Shown: positions 47,761 to 60,940, numbered from the stretch's first letter. The stretch is DNA of 64,000 nt from Plazaster borealis (GCA_021014325.1 CM037462.1:8600501-8664500), one strand, 5' to 3'. The notes: generated by a model from the sequence alone, not told the origin. Numbers and translations: made by a program.

Positions 47761-50700
47761 TGGGATAACAATGCACCTAATCACCCACCAGTTCTCCCGC
47801 GTAAATTAACATTTAGCATTTCCGGTACAGCCTCTGGAACGTGACACCATGGTGACACGGTGCCACGTGAGTACCGTTAATTGTGACAACTGATTTGACC
47901 TTCAAGTTCTAAGCACTGCGTGGGCATCTCTGACATCTTTGAAAATATGTGTTCTATTTTGTAAATAGCGCATGGTATAAATTTAGCAACATAAGACTTT
48001 GATGTTCGCCTGGAATTTGGTAAGAAATTGATATTTTTGTACCAAACGGTTCCAGCATAATATGAAAAGGAAATGTCAGAGAAGATGACATTTTATGAGC
48101 ACAACTTGATGAAATCCCTTGGAGACCATACATAAAAATATAATAATAATAATACTAATATTCAAGAATTAGTTTCTCTAAAGCAGGATTCCAAAACCAA
48201 ATATATAAACCTTTCCCCTGAAAACGAGCAGAGTATACTGTTTGAGACCTCGCGACCAAAACAACGGCTCTCTTTGGAGCCAACACTCCTCCCAAAAGAG
48301 ATTTACACCATGGTTGTACCCGCAAGTTTGCTAGTTACAGTTACTTCCTATTTGAAAACTTAATCATATCTCATTATATTTATTGACATCCAGTTGGGTA
48401 TTGAGCTTCCCCTCTCTTTCAAATCATCCGTACTCAGGAAAAAAAACAAATGAAATGTGAAGCGTCCATTTTGGTGAAACGGTTTGAAATGAAGGGGGAC
48501 AATTTATGGAAAACGTGTGGCCACTTAAGGTAAAAAGTGTATCCACTTCGCTTACAAAGTGTATCATAATGTTGCAGCCAACAAACCCAGTTCCTTCTAT
48601 TTGACAACATTTAAAACACTTTAAGTTTATATTTGGCTCATATTATCTTACTCTTTAAAACAATGGTCATCAAATTGGCATGCAGATGAGCCCCGTGCAT
48701 GAATTAAGCGCCTATTTTAAATATAAACGACGCAGTTATAGAGTCGTGTCTCCTGAGTACCAGCACGATCACAGCCATTATATTAAATACAAACAAAGTA
48801 GCCAGACTATTGCCACCCCTGACAACCTCGATTTCATCCAATGCATTATTGAGTGACTAGCAACTTTGGACAAACACAACTTTGCACATTGAGTATATAG
48901 TGACGCACTGGACGCACTGATGCAATGGCAATACATGATTCATCTCCCCTTGCTTCTGTTCCACTAAAAAACGCTATCGAGTTTACTAATGTGATTGGTG
49001 GAAAAGCTTGAGATGCTGGCAAGCAAAGTGACGACATGAAAAGAGGGGACTCTAGTTTCCACGGGTGACACGTTTTCACGCACGGTTTTCCCAAGCAGTA
49101 ATGTTATAACGAACACCATGACTGGATACAGTGGCGCACATAAACGGATAGTTAACCAGCAATCAATCATCGTCTCTTTCCACCAGTGGTGTTCAGACTA
49201 AAGATGTGACATAGTTAAAGTTGCTTTCCCGAGTTTTGACCGATTTGACCCAAATTTAGATTTATATTTGAAGGAGCTATTTTTACAGCTTCGAAAAAGT
49301 TGTAAGTTTTTATTTAAGGTATTGCACAAAAAATCCACCAATGATATATATATATTTTTTTTAACTCAAAATGAATTTTTGTCGGGATTCCGACGTAATC
49401 TCACGTCCATCAGCCATTGCACACACTTTTGCATGTTACGTGTGTTTCGTGCAATATCTGTGGCATATGCGCAAGTTTTGTATATTTTTCTTTATGTGAA
49501 TCAGCATTCTTATGTCAAAATTCATTCAGAGAAATATAATCTTTAAAAAAAGTCTTTCTGCGAATATCGGTCCGTGCAACTTTAATAAAAAATATCAGTC
49601 ACTTGTACCGTTTCGATAGTTTGGTTAGATTGATTGTCTACAAGAATCCTGGGGTGATAGTGAACTTTCGTGTAACTTTACAGATCAATGGAAAGACTGA
49701 TGGTATAAGTCCGTCGAAAATGAGAAAACGCGGTTATCCGTGCAAAACAACTACATGTAGGCCTACTTGAATTTACAATGCAGTAGCTTGAGTGTTTCCC
49801 CAAACACGACCATCAAACGAAGACGGAATCACATGGCAACTCTGTCAGTTTCCACATAAAACACACAGGCTACCTTGTCGCAAAATAGTCAACAGAACTA
49901 AATCTTCAGTAAACTCCAGTCGGTTAATTTCTTAAAATAAAGACCCCAAGCAAATTTTAGCATACATAACACATTATTATACCCAATGAATTTAGCTGAA
50001 AAGCAAACAAAAATCACTGCAGCCATTTTGTATGGTACTTTATCCAACCAACTGATTATTGTGTTGGATAATCGTACTGTATCCGTTCTTAATGTTTTGT
50101 ATTGGGTTTTACAATATAGAGCGCCACCACGAGTTTGCCCCAAAGAGGGAGGTTTCAATCGAATACAGTCGATGCGAGGAATAATTATAGTCTGGCCCAT
50201 ATTTAAGTCTATACGATAATGTTTCATGACCACTTTCGAATACAGGTAACAAGACCGGGTGGAGGCTGCATGGTCAAAATGTCAAGCTGTGTTTTACTGG
50301 GGGGATGTAATAAAGATTAAAAGTTTTTCGGGTTGATTTGAATATCATACCTGGTTCAAAAACTCCCCGTTGAATCTGGGAACTTATTTTTGCTTCATCC
50401 AACTTTCTTTATGTGCTCCACGGGTCCATTCAAGCAACCCCAACACTCACCCCACTTCTAATCTGCTCTGGGTTTATACCCTGCCTATACGCACACCACT
50501 TTACGTTTCGTACGCTGTTATTTTGCATTTTATTGAAACCATTTCAATCACAAATTGTTTCGAAAGCTGATTTCTTTCAAGATAGATCCATTCAAGCGAT
50601 TATTTTGTGACCACAACCATTCGCACTTCTTTTTTACATCTCCTTTTTGTAGAAATTTGCGAGTTCCAAATCGTTAAAAAAAAACTCGTTTGGACTTGAT

Positions 50701-50981
50701 GAAGTCCAAATGAGGTCTCAAGATCCTGCACTGAGATGTAGAGACCTTTCGCTCACAGGTTCGCATTCCGTGTATAATGCCTGTCTTACAATAACTGAAC
50801 ATAGTCTACAGCAAAGGGAATCGTATCTCGAAGAATTTGTACGCTACAGTTGTCATGCCCTAGTTACCTTTGTCATGTTCCCTGTGTGAAATTAGCAGTA
50901 TTGAATACTAATTGTCAGTTTACAAAAAGGGGTCAGACTATTTTCCATTCAGGTCTCAGTTTTATAACCTGCCCGATATGG
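47761..50981. other. unassigned DNA
   Basis: No gene or clear repeat supported. Open frames at 49268-49546, 49898-50233 and 49986-50219 oppose each other or lack motifs. A hairpin, TTTGGACTTGATGAAGTCCA, lies at about 50691. Confidence 0.4.
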
Positions 50982-51085
50982 GGCAGAGGGTCCCTCCCAC
51001 AATGTTCCCATACTATAACACACTATTTTATTCTTAATGTATAGAACTCCCCCCCCCCCCAAAAAAAAGAATTCCTGAGATTCCA
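50982..51085 (+). repeat. dispersed repeat fragment, copy B
   Basis: Partner of 24406-24505: GCAGAGGGTCCCTCCCACAA, ATGTTCCCATACTATAACAC and AAAGAATTCCTGAGATTCC, with a C run and an A run (51048-51068) inserted before the last block. Confidence 0.6.
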
Positions 51086-51975
51086 AGCACACAATGAAGA
51101 CACAATAGGGGGGGTACACCATGCCCCATATCGAGCACCAATTGCTCAGTTTAATTTGGGTTTAATGGGAGAAATACAGGATGGTTGAATCATTGTATTG
51201 TTAATATCAGGCTGTTTCAGTCTTGGCTTCTGTGGCCTCCTACAGACCTTTCTTTCAATGTTTACATAATACATTGCCCACCATTCCCGTATGTTTGAAT
51301 CCCAGCACCACAAGCGCACTAAATTCAGAATAACATCACGAAATCAAAGCCGAAACCGTGGTTTAGAAAGGGGCCCCTAGACCACGTGACCTGTGACATC
51401 GAATGTGTACAAGAGCCACTGAGCCTGGACTTCCTGCAGGCACAAATTATACATAGCTAGAGACGGAGGAAAACCATAAAATCCGACGTTTTATTGAGAG
51501 TATTACATCGTCTACTTATCAACTTTCTATATGAAAGCACTTTCTACATGAAAAAGTGGGTCACATCTCAAAACTTGTTCCGCTGTTATTTTGTTTTACA
51601 AATGGATTTTATGTGGTATAGACAGTTTCGCAGTGACACGTGTGGTATCTTGCCTGGCGATGAATGTCCAACGTCACTTTTTTGTAAACAAGGTATAAAC
51701 GACGTAGGTAGTCGTAATCAATTCTTTACGAGAAACAAGACTATTTTTCTTTTTAGCCTCATGTGTGGCTCATTGCGTTTGCTGCAATATTACGAGCTAG
51801 ACGACCACACTAAGTTATTAATTTGCACTCACGATAGAACACAATGCTAATGTAACACACATATACACTGTTGTATATAAATCCAAATGACGTCAGACCA
51901 ATAAAACATCATGCCATCCGTTTGTAATCTCCAATTATTCATTGAAACCGTTTTGGTTTCCGTGTCTATTTTGTG
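51086..51975. other. unassigned DNA
   Basis: A 118-codon frame at 51494-51850 starts at TTG and has no recognisable domain. Nothing else supported. Confidence 0.35.
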
Positions 51976-52195
51976 TTTATTATGAACAATGTTCAAATGA
52001 CAAGGATATATTTATGAGTTATATAAAACAAGTATTGAATGCATTTCGTTCGTGCATTTTCGCAGAATATAATAACATGGTGAAAAATGGCTTTTCCATT
52101 TCACTTGGCTTCACCCCGTAAAATGGAATAGTCCAGACTTCACATCGTGATTATATTCTGCGACAATGCACTCATATTATGCATCCAATATTTAT
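51976..52195 (+). mobile_element. palindromic MITE with CCATTTCAC arms, copy B
   Basis: Outer arms CGTGCATTTTCGCAGAATAT and TATATTCTGCGACAATGCAC are inverted; inner CCATTTCACTTGGCTTCACC is followed by CCGTAAAATGGAATAGTCCA. Better preserved than the copy at 18101-18313. Confidence 0.7.
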
Positions 52196-53820
52196 TGGCA
52201 CTGTTATCAATGTCACAAACCTTCGAGATATCATACAGTCGTTTTTATACAAAATTCTTCGAGCAAGACAAGTCATAATTTTGGCATTTCAGCTGTTGTT
52301 CAATTCTGTAACATACCTGGATGCGGGAGTTCGTTTCACAAATAAGATTTAGCGTGTAAACGTCTAAAAACCATCTTGTTGCTGGACAAGAAACAAAGAA
52401 AGAAAAAAACCGCTCCAAAAACTGTGTTGATTGACACGCTTCTCTCGTCCGCATCTGTTATCTTTAATTGTGTGCGTGAACGCGCATCAAATGAACACAA
52501 TCAAACTGAAACGAAGAAAGAAAACACCAATGGACAGACGACAAGAACAAACACTGTCCACACATCTCCACAGAAGCCGTCTTATTTCGCCCGGGTTGTT
52601 TTTGCCTATCGACCCGCGCCAAAGGGTAGGGAGTGACTGCGGTGTTCAAATATGATTTTCTGTATGGGATGTTATGGGTGGCTATACTAATTACATGTGG
52701 CTTATACATGAGAGTGGTGGTCTCCATGCAGGTCATGGCGAGTATAATATGCATGTGTGTGACTGTCCTCAAAATGGCGCCAGCCTAGATCTTGTCACAG
52801 CCGACCGGTCGATACCAGAGAGTAAGGACGCTTAATAGACACGATTCAACGTTTGTCTGCATGATTTCAGATTCATTTAAATGTTGATGTATGGCTTAAA
52901 AGAAGTGCAAACTGATACGGTACTTGTAGTGAGAGATTGAAACTCCCACTCGGGATGAGGAGTTACAGCTAGCCCAACTGCGAATATTTTATTTTCCTTT
53001 TACTAAAATTTTATATCTTCAAAGTCTCTGCAATTCATGCGATTTTTTCCGCACGGAGACTCTTAAATGAGGCTCCCAAAGAACAAAAATCTACACAGCA
53101 AAGTAGATACACACATGGTGTTACCGCAAGCCAAATAGAAATTGATACCCACCATGCAGTGCCTCAAAACCTATATACGGGGTTTTCTACTTCGGAACAA
53201 AATCTGCTAAAACAAAGAGTTTTTCTAACCTTTTTACCAGGAACATGTTTTTCCGAGTTTAATAAGGGGCAGCCATACAACATGAAATGTTTACATTAAC
53301 TTCTTCTCTCTATAATTATTCTCAGTCAACAAATTCAGCTGATATCTCATCAAGTCTTCAGGTCGAGGAACTGACTCAACCAGTCCCGCCACGAGCTTCT
53401 GTACTTCTCGCAACTGTATTATTTGCTTCTGTTTTCAAAGGTATTTGTCCGAGCCTCGCTCAGCCTCTCGATTTGCATGGAAATTTCCCCAGGCGTAGAG
53501 GAGACTCAACACACCTATAATCCATCCCGATGTTCATCCTGCAGGCAGTAGCCTCTTACACACAGGGAATGGTGGGTTTTTTTCACCTTGATTGAATTCA
53601 GGTCCTTGAACCGTTTGTGGATCTTCCCATTTCCATTATCGGCCTTTTCCCCGATGGATATCAACAAACTGCACACACGGACTAAAATGTTTGCATGTAC
53701 ATAGTTCATTTACGTAGTGGTCAATCTCAACCCGGGTCAGACCCGGGGCCATTTTCATCCATGTGTTTCAACTTAACTTATAGATGTTAATTTTTGGGGA
53801 GAACAAATACAAAGAAAAAT
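52196..53820. other. unassigned DNA
   Basis: No gene supported. Overlapping plus-strand frames at 52376-52655 oppose a 102-codon minus-strand frame; none has a motif. Confidence 0.35.
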
Positions 53821-53896
53821 TGAGAATTGAACCTGCGACCTCCAGATCGACGTGACAGGTGACAGTGCTCTACCAACTGAGCTATCAATAGGTTGG
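53821..53896 (-). repeat. tRNA-derived SINE head
   Basis: The minus strand reads ATAGCTCAGTTGGTAGAGCA (A box region) and GGTCGCAGGTTCAATTCTC (B box). The segment between the boxes is longer than in a normal tRNA and the T stem is mispaired, so this is a SINE head or pseudogene. Confidence 0.6.
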
Positions 53897-54404
53897 CAGT
53901 CTCCCTATTTTGTCAATATCTTTGTTCGTATGTTACCAGTAAATTTCCCTTGTGGTCTGTTATGATCATTATCTATCTATTTGGCTTTCTTTTCCCCCTT
54001 TTCTCCAGTTTTTCTCTTGAATTTGTACAATGTCTCAATCACAACAGAGTAAGCATACGGTACAGTTGCAAGCCAATGTATATCACAGACGGAAAGGGAT
54101 ATGGAAAAGAAACAAGGGCATCAACAGTGATATGGTTTCAGTGCCAAAACGGGTAAAACTTTAGGGGGCACAAGGGGTGCACAATTTTTTCTAGGGGGCA
54201 CTTCTGGTCAGCTAAACCCCGTTCAGCGCTCTCTTTATGTCATTTACTATTTTTGTTAGATAATCTGCCATGGAGATCCAAAACAAATACATTGTCTGCG
54301 TGTGAATGGAATAATAGTATTTATATAAAAAAATAATAATAATAATACTATTAAAGCTCATAACATGTAACAACTTTATTTGGGTAATTTTTATAACTCT
54401 CAAA

Positions 54405-54495
54405 AGTCCAGATTTCGAGTGGAGGGAACCCGGAGGACACGGACATCAAGGGGGCATGTGCCCCCCTTGCACCCCCCCCCCCAGTTACGCCACTG
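54405..54495. mobile_element. fragment of a GGCGTAAC-ended element
   Basis: Ends CCCAGTTACGCCACTGA after a GGGGGCATGTGCCCCCCTTG palindrome. Similar GGGGGCAC words near 54160-54205 may belong to the same insertion. No left end found. Confidence 0.4.
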
Positions 54496-54599
54496 AGTGG
54501 TTTGATTGATTACATCTTCAAATGGACTGGATTGAAATAGAGGTGAGACCAAAAGTCTGACTGAGAAATGAGGCAGGAAGGAGATAAGACAATGCACAG

Positions 54600-55520
54600 A
54601 TGTTGCAATCAATTGAGGTTAAATGGCGGCCAAAAGCAAGCAAAGAAGGAAGCAAGCAAGCAAAGAAGGAAGCAAGCAAGCACACCGTTGCACAACAGCA
54701 GCAGTTTTACGTAAAGAGCAGTCATAATGGTAGAATTATACAAATGTGACGCCTTCTCTTGATTCAAGAGTAGTAGTCCATTAATGCCTTATCTTTGTCA
54801 CGGCCCAATTGTAAATATGGTAAATGTTTTCAAGGCACCACCATCATTTTCATTTCTGTGTGCTCATGGTAAAAACTTGCTTAATATTCATTCTATTCTG
54901 TTCTCATTTTAAATAACTGCTTTATTATTCAAATTGCAAAGCGCCCTCTACATTTCCTATTGCATTTCGGGCGCTTCCAAGGGCGTCATTCTGATATTGG
55001 TGCAAGAACTCGACGTAACATGATTTCCTGTCTTTACCATATTACAGGTATGACCCCTTTATGTTTTACTTTCTATCAAATATTTTCGTTAGTAACCTCA
55101 CTTAAGTAATGAAGGATTTGATGAATTTCTTTAATTTAATTTGTTTACAATATTGTCCTATTTGGTATTTCTCAAGCATTTCGTGAGGATGTCCAAGAGT
55201 ACACTGCAAAAACTGGGGTGTTAAAATTGACACCATGGGTGTTGTCACATGTAGATACCAAAAAAGAATAACAATGTACACCATAGGGTGTTAAAATAAC
55301 ACTAATTTCTGCAAAAACAATTACATTGGTGTTATTTTAACACCCTAAGATGTTAATTTTGATTCTCTGTTCGGTAGTGTGGACGGTATGTGTATTTTTA
55401 ACAGCGTAATGTGTTTTGCAATGATGGCGAACGGTGAAAGATGACAATTTTAATAGAACTAGCTTTACCAGCACACAAAAATGCTGCACGTTATCTCAAT
55501 TCAAAGAAAGTAACCGTTTC
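54600..55520 (+). repeat. scattered minisatellite relics around a MITE
   Basis: GAAGGAAGCAAGCAAGCA repeats at about 54645-54682. Minisatellite-like cores appear near 54751 (GCCTTCTCTTGATTCAAGA) and 55488 (CACGTTATCTCAATTCAAAG), on either side of the MITE at 55202. The relics are weak. Confidence 0.3.
55202..55423 (-). mobile_element. CACTGC-ended palindromic MITE, copy 5
   Basis: Starts CACTGCAAAAACTGGGGTGT; the far end has decayed to GTGTTTTGCAATG. The centre (AACACTAATTTCTGCAAAAA) and the arm with CTCTGTTCGG show that it lies opposite to the 28113 copy. Confidence 0.8.
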
Positions 55521-56703
55521 AGAAACAGTGGTTTTGTTCTCGACCAATGAGCACCTCTCCCTCCATATACGTCATCATTAAATAAAAGCATTAGCCTCAT
55601 TGTCCCAGATACGTCTACAACATAGTCCGGGGAAAAATTCGGAGTCAAGGAACTTACAGGGACTTGAAAATTTAATAGAATGTGAAATTAATAAATGGCT
55701 TTTATAGTTGGGCGCACAGACTATCCGAATCACAACAAAATAGACCAGACAGAATGAGTAATATCTTCATATTACTCGAAAGAATGGGTTTAAGTCCTAA
55801 TAATAATTTTAAAAAACCTCAGCCTTGTATTGATAACCAACCGTAATTTTCAATCAAATCAATGTAACGCATGAATGCTGTCGGGAAACGGTCGCTCAAC
55901 ATACAGACATGCCAAATTTGGCAAAAAAATGTAGGTTAATATATCCAGATTTTACCTCTTCTATAGCTGCTTCTAAAAATATTTTTTTGTTTAAATCACA
56001 CCGAAGAGCCAAAAACGTCAAACGAGTTACTGTATATTATCTAATTAAATAAACAAAACATTTAATTGAAAAGTTTATAGGTTATGGAAAAACAAAGATT
56101 TAAAGGGGTCAATCTGATGCTGTGAAAAAAATTAGTAATATCAAAGTTGATATTTACTGTTCAACCTCAGCATCTGAACGTCAAGCCATGTACAATTTAA
56201 AAGATATTAAAAAATGTTTTTTTGTGTGTAGAATTAAGATGTTCGGGCATCCCCACACGTACACGACCATCTAAACACGCACAAGCTCCACTTTACACCC
56301 TATTGAGTTGTTTTGGACTTCTATACGAAGTAAAATTGTCCTTTTAAAATACCATTTACAACATTAATGGTCCCGGGAGAGAAAACAATGACCCCCCCCC
56401 CCAATCTCAAGCACCTTTCCGAAAACAAAGGGTATACATTTGTTATTTTTCTACGTCAATAATACAAGACAGACGAACACAGAATTGACGAATAGCAATT
56501 CAATGTGATATTAAAAGAAAACACTCGGAATAACACCGTAACGAAATATCATCAAGACTTCTTGTAGTCACTCTCCATGTTACACATGTACGTCAGAATG
56601 TCTTTATTCCGAACGGTATTGAAAATTCGACATTAGATTGACAATCAAGTCAATGTGTGTGTGCCGGTGAAAATGACGGAATGCATTTGCAATAATTTTA
56701 TCG
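55521..56703. other. unassigned AT-rich DNA
   Basis: Nothing supported; a C run is at 56392-56402. Confidence 0.4.
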
Positions 56704-57089
56704 TTAAAGGCAGTGGACACTATTGGTAATTACTCAAAATATTTATCAGCATAAAACCTAACTTGGTAACAAGTATTGGGGAGAGGTTGATAGTATAAAA
56801 CATTGTGAGAAACGGCTCCCTCTGAAGTGGAGTAGTTTTCGAGAAAGAAGTAATTTTCCACGAATTTGATTTCGAGACCTCAAAATTAGATGAGGTCTCG
56901 AAATCAACTTGCATCTGAAAGCACAGAACTCCATGTGACAAGGCTGTTTTTTCTTTCATTGTTATCTCGCAACCTCGATTACCAATTGAGCTCAAGTTTT
57001 CACAGGCTTGTTATTTTATGCATATGTTGAGATACACCAAGTGAGAAGACTGGTCTTTGACAATTATCAATAGTGTCCACTGTCTTTAA
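56704..57089 (-). mobile_element. TTAA-flanked MITE, subgroup 4, copy 8
   Basis: 386 bp from TTAAAGGCAGTGGACACTAT to AGTGTCCACTGTCTTTAA. The centre is a 14-bp stem, GATTTCGAGACCTC (56868-56881) and GAGGTCTCGAAATC (56892-56905), unlike the CTTCTTGCAAGAAG of other copies. Flanks share AACTTGGTAACAAG and CACAGGCTTGTTATTTTATG with 36989. Confidence 0.9.
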
Positions 57090-57149
57090 CAACACGGCGT
57101 AATGACGTGAAACGACTGCGGGTCAATTGTACGTTAATGTAAAATCATA

Positions 57150-57905
57150 CAATCAGGATATACGGAGCTCCAGTAGTGCCATACAATTTATACTGATAAC
57201 TATAGATAATTTATCTCGTCAAGTTGACTTATTTTACGGAATAATTCGACTAATCAGGGTATTTTCCTCGCCAAGACGACTGAAACTTAGACGTCAACTT
57301 ACCATCTTAGTTTAAAACTCCGCATGGTGCCATCGCTCACTTATTGAGTGTCAGTTTTTCATCAAAAAGTCGTTACTCCGCCAATTTCCTTTTTTTAAAT
57401 CTAAAAAATTACCAAGTTCCACATTTACACCTAGCCAAATAGCATACCAATTGTCTTGTTACCATTGGGGGTTTTTTCACAAAAAAATCCATCTATGACC
57501 AGTTCTCCCGGAATTCCCATAGGAATTGTACAGCAATTACTCAGCATTGGTACTAATAAGGTAAAGTGGTATGAACTCTACAAGAGACACATGTGGGCTC
57601 ATCTTAAAATAAATTTTGCTTGAATAGATTTTATTTAGTCAAAAGGGTCTATATATAATGCTTTGGGCGATTTAAAAGTGATTTGGTTCTCAACAAAAAA
57701 TGTATTTCACGCTAAATTCTAACTGTTACTCAATAAGTCAATGCCGGTGTCCGATTGTGATTTTTTTTTGGATGGTGTCACGCAGGGTAAGTAAGTCGTC
57801 TTGTTGAGAGGTAAATCATCACGGCAAGTCGACTGCTTTGGTTCAGAATTTCAGGTTGGCTAGACCAACAATATCACCTTAAAGTCAACATCTTAGTTTT
57901 ACACT
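57150..57905 (-). repeat. AAGTCGACTT-type repeat flanking a nested element, copy B
   Basis: 57200-57315 is related in reverse to 8265-8352, and 57790-57905 carries GCAAGTCGACTGC and AACATCTTAGTTTTACACTC. The CAATAAGT-ended element lies between these flanks, so it may be nested in this repeat, or both may be parts of one composite element. Confidence 0.4.
57313..57795 (-). mobile_element. CAATAAGT-ended element, short copy
   Basis: Inverted relative of 41875-42520. ACTTATTGAGT (57339) and ACTCAATAAGT (57728-57738) are inverted, and similarity to the long copy continues past both (GCATGGTGCCATCG and GATGGTGTCACGCAGGG). It lacks the middle of about 180 bp present in the long copy. Confidence 0.65.
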
Positions 57906-59245
57906 CGACAAGTTTCCGGGTCAGAATTGATCCCGATCCGGATCTTCTTGGGCCCCCTTGGGGCCTGACCCATGGATCAGTAAGACTGGAATTGACCGGA
58001 ACGCCCTCCCACAGCTGCACATCAAATACATATTTGTTTTCGATCATTTTTATGTATTTCCTGCCTAGCATTTTCCTCTCCTTTCTGTCTCAAACAAGTT
58101 TTATCGTTTTTGGTTTTTGGTAATTGTCTTTTGGAATTTGACCTCCGGGCCACGATCTGAGACAAATAAAAGAAATGAAATGAAATGAAATGAAATATTT
58201 GATTTTATATTAACCACTTCACAATGGCAAAACACTCAAAGTTATTGACTATGACTACAACAAATAAAATAAGACAAGGATCAATTTCAATCGGTTGTTG
58301 CCCAACTCAATAACCAATAACAGCATATAAAGGACTGCACGACTCTACTCGTCTTATACCCCTTTTAGGAGAATCTGTGTCAAACTGACCAAGAAAGGGG
58401 CAAAAACGACGCAGTCCGGGTCATGCGTCTGCACCCCTTGCACCCGGAATCCAGGTCAATTCTTACCCGGGAGTTTCTTAGCGTGTAGTAAGGAGACTTG
58501 GTGAGATCATTATCTCGTTATTTGGAGAAGTGGTATGGCACTCTAGAAGCTCCGTAGATTTGTGCACGAGACATGCTCAGAATACATCGTACTTGTTGCT
58601 GCATGCCATAATGTTTTTCTATCATAATGACATCAAGTTTTCATCCATATTCGAATAAAGCTTTTTGAATGAGTATTTATTGGGTTAATATCGTTTTGTT
58701 TTGTGTTTGTTTGTTTGTTTGTTTGTTTTGTGTGTGTTTTGGGGCGTTGTGGTGTTTGTTTGTTTGTTTGTCGGGATGGATAGGGGTGGATGGGGGTGCG
58801 TTAACCTGTGTTTCATTTAGAAGACCGCAGCTGGAAGAAACACCTTGTTTTCTTGCTTGTATTATGTTGTTTGATTTATTTTTGTTCTGGGAGCTATTCA
58901 CGGAGTGGTGGATTCGTCATTTTGGTTTTAAAGCCATATACGACCCGCAATAAGGAAGATAGACTGAAACCAAAATTCAGAAGTTTGTTGTTTTGTTTTG
59001 CACAAGAATCAGCATCTGATAGCCTGGCGTATGCAGGGTACCAGACGAGGATAACCGTGGTGTGGTAAACATTGGTGGCAAGTAGTGACGAAGAAGCACG
59101 ACAATAATTATTACATTCATTCTATACCACCATAAAACAAATCTGGAGACAACAACTCTGATCGATCAAGGGTCACGAATGTACAGAAAGCACAACCAAG
59201 GACAAAGATCTGAGCCAACACGACATATGCCATACCCTTGTTATT
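57906..59245. other. unassigned DNA with microsatellites
   Basis: ATGAA repeats at about 58169-58196 and TTTG repeats at about 58697-58770; frames across the latter are artefacts. No gene supported. Confidence 0.45.
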
Positions 59246-59622
59246 TTAAAGGAACTGAACACGTTTGGAAATTGTCAAAGACCAGTGTTCTCACTTGGTG
59301 TATCCCAACATAATGCATAAAATAACAAGCCTGTGGAAATTTGGGCTCAATTGGTCATCGAAGTTGCAAGAAAATGATGAAAGAAAAAACACCCTTGTTG
59401 TACAAATTTGTGTGCTTTCAGATAGGAATAAAAACTTCTTGCAAGAAGTTTTTATTATTTTAGTGAGAAATTAACTCTTTCTCAAAAACTACGTTACTTC
59501 AGAGGGAGTCGTTTCTCACAATATTTTATACTATATCAACAGCTCTCCGTTGCTCGTTACCAAGTCAGTTTTTATGTTAATATATATTTTGAGTAATTAC
59601 CAAACGTGTATAGTGCCTTTAA
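59246..59622 (+). mobile_element. TTAA-flanked MITE, copy 9
   Basis: 377 bp from TTAAAGGAACTGAACACGTT to GTGTATAGTGCCTTTAA. Centre is a perfect 30-bp palindrome, AATAAAAACTTCTTG (59427-59441) and its inverse to 59456. The stem differs from the 30647 and 44289 centres by paired changes (GG/TC there, AA/TT here). Confidence 0.9.
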
Positions 59623-59939
59623 TTCAAATACAGTGAAGACACCAAACAGCAGCAAATTTGCATTTATTATCAAAGCTTCACTTGGACTCGAAGAGATTAA
59701 ATTGAGAATACCGACAACGACCGACAATTTTATAGAAATTTGAACGACATCAAGTAACCCCACAATTGTTTATTATCCAGTGCATTCACCTCGCATCATT
59801 TGAGTGGGGTTTTTCTACAGGTCGTAGGCGGTGTAAAGTGTTATCAAATACAACTCTTCAAACATAGATTCCACGAACTTTCAGGACTGTTAAGAGGTGG
59901 GTTTTAATCCCATCTTGATTGCTACTACTTGTAAGGTTA

Positions 59940-60310
59940 TATATACATGAATTAAGCAATGCTGCAGCTGCTGGTGTGAATTCGTATAAGCGTCGTATAT
60001 GCTTACTCTCTTTGATTCAAGATAAGGTACATATTTTAGCGAATAAGGGCATCTCTGTGGCTACATTTAACCTTACTATCTTTGAGTGGGGATAAGGTAT
60101 AGTGTTTCACAATTATGGCAAAGCTACTACTACTTGTATCGATTAAGTATTTGAACCAAGATAAGGTATTATCGTTGATGATTTGTGGAAACTGCAGCTG
60201 CTCGTATTATTACATGAAGCGATTAGTATTTGTGACAAAGCAGCTAACTAGCTGTACCTTTACTCTATTTGAATCAAGATCAAGTACAGTATTGGCTTTT
60301 TCATCAAGAC
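59940..60310 (-). repeat. decayed CCTTATCTTGATTCAAAG minisatellite
   Basis: Reverse-orientation cores at about 60007 (CTCTTTGATTCAAGATAAGG), 60078 (ATCTTTGAGTGGGGATAAGG), 60148 (GTATTTGAACCAAGATAAGG) and 60262 (CTATTTGAATCAAGATCAAG). The first three are spaced about 70 bp apart, like the 62/68-bp array at 25.6 kb. Confidence 0.6.
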
Positions 60311-60940
60311 TGTGACAGGATTTGTATACTAATATAAATGCCGAAATTAATTAGGACTTTATGTTCCTTGAGTAGCTTGCCTACACATAACATAAAAATG
60401 GACTTACAAGTGTATCAGACACAGAATGACTTGAAACAGTATACCAACGTGTCACAAAGAAAACTTTCAGATAAAAAGTTGACAAAATAAAATCCAAAAA
60501 ATTACAGTACAAAGCTATATGTCTCTAATAGTGACCTCAAGTACCTCTTTATCGTTTGACAAGCAGTGGGTGTACTCTTCATCGCTCTGTGTTTATAGTC
60601 TCAAAAATGAACTGAGCGACAAATATTGTCTAAAAGCATTTTGAGCGATAACATTTCTTCTCCAAACAACTTGAGTGAACAAATAAGCCATGTCTTATGT
60701 TTCCATAAAATCTTTGAAACAATACGGATATAACACACGTGATGCCTCTGCATTTCCGATGTTTTTGTCTAATTAAAACATTGCAAAGTCATTTTAAAAA
60801 AAAGTTTGTGTCATTTGCAACCAATCCCTCTGGTATTAAAAAACAAAGTACGGAAATGAAAATTATCGAAACAGAAAAACGGATTATTAAACGGAAAGCT
60901 CAACGATTAAAAGTTCATAACAGTACCCATCCACCACAAA
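60311..60940. other. unassigned AT-rich DNA
   Basis: No gene supported; the 95-codon frame at 60739-61026 is lysine-rich, lies in AT-rich DNA and ends inside the MITE. Confidence 0.4.
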
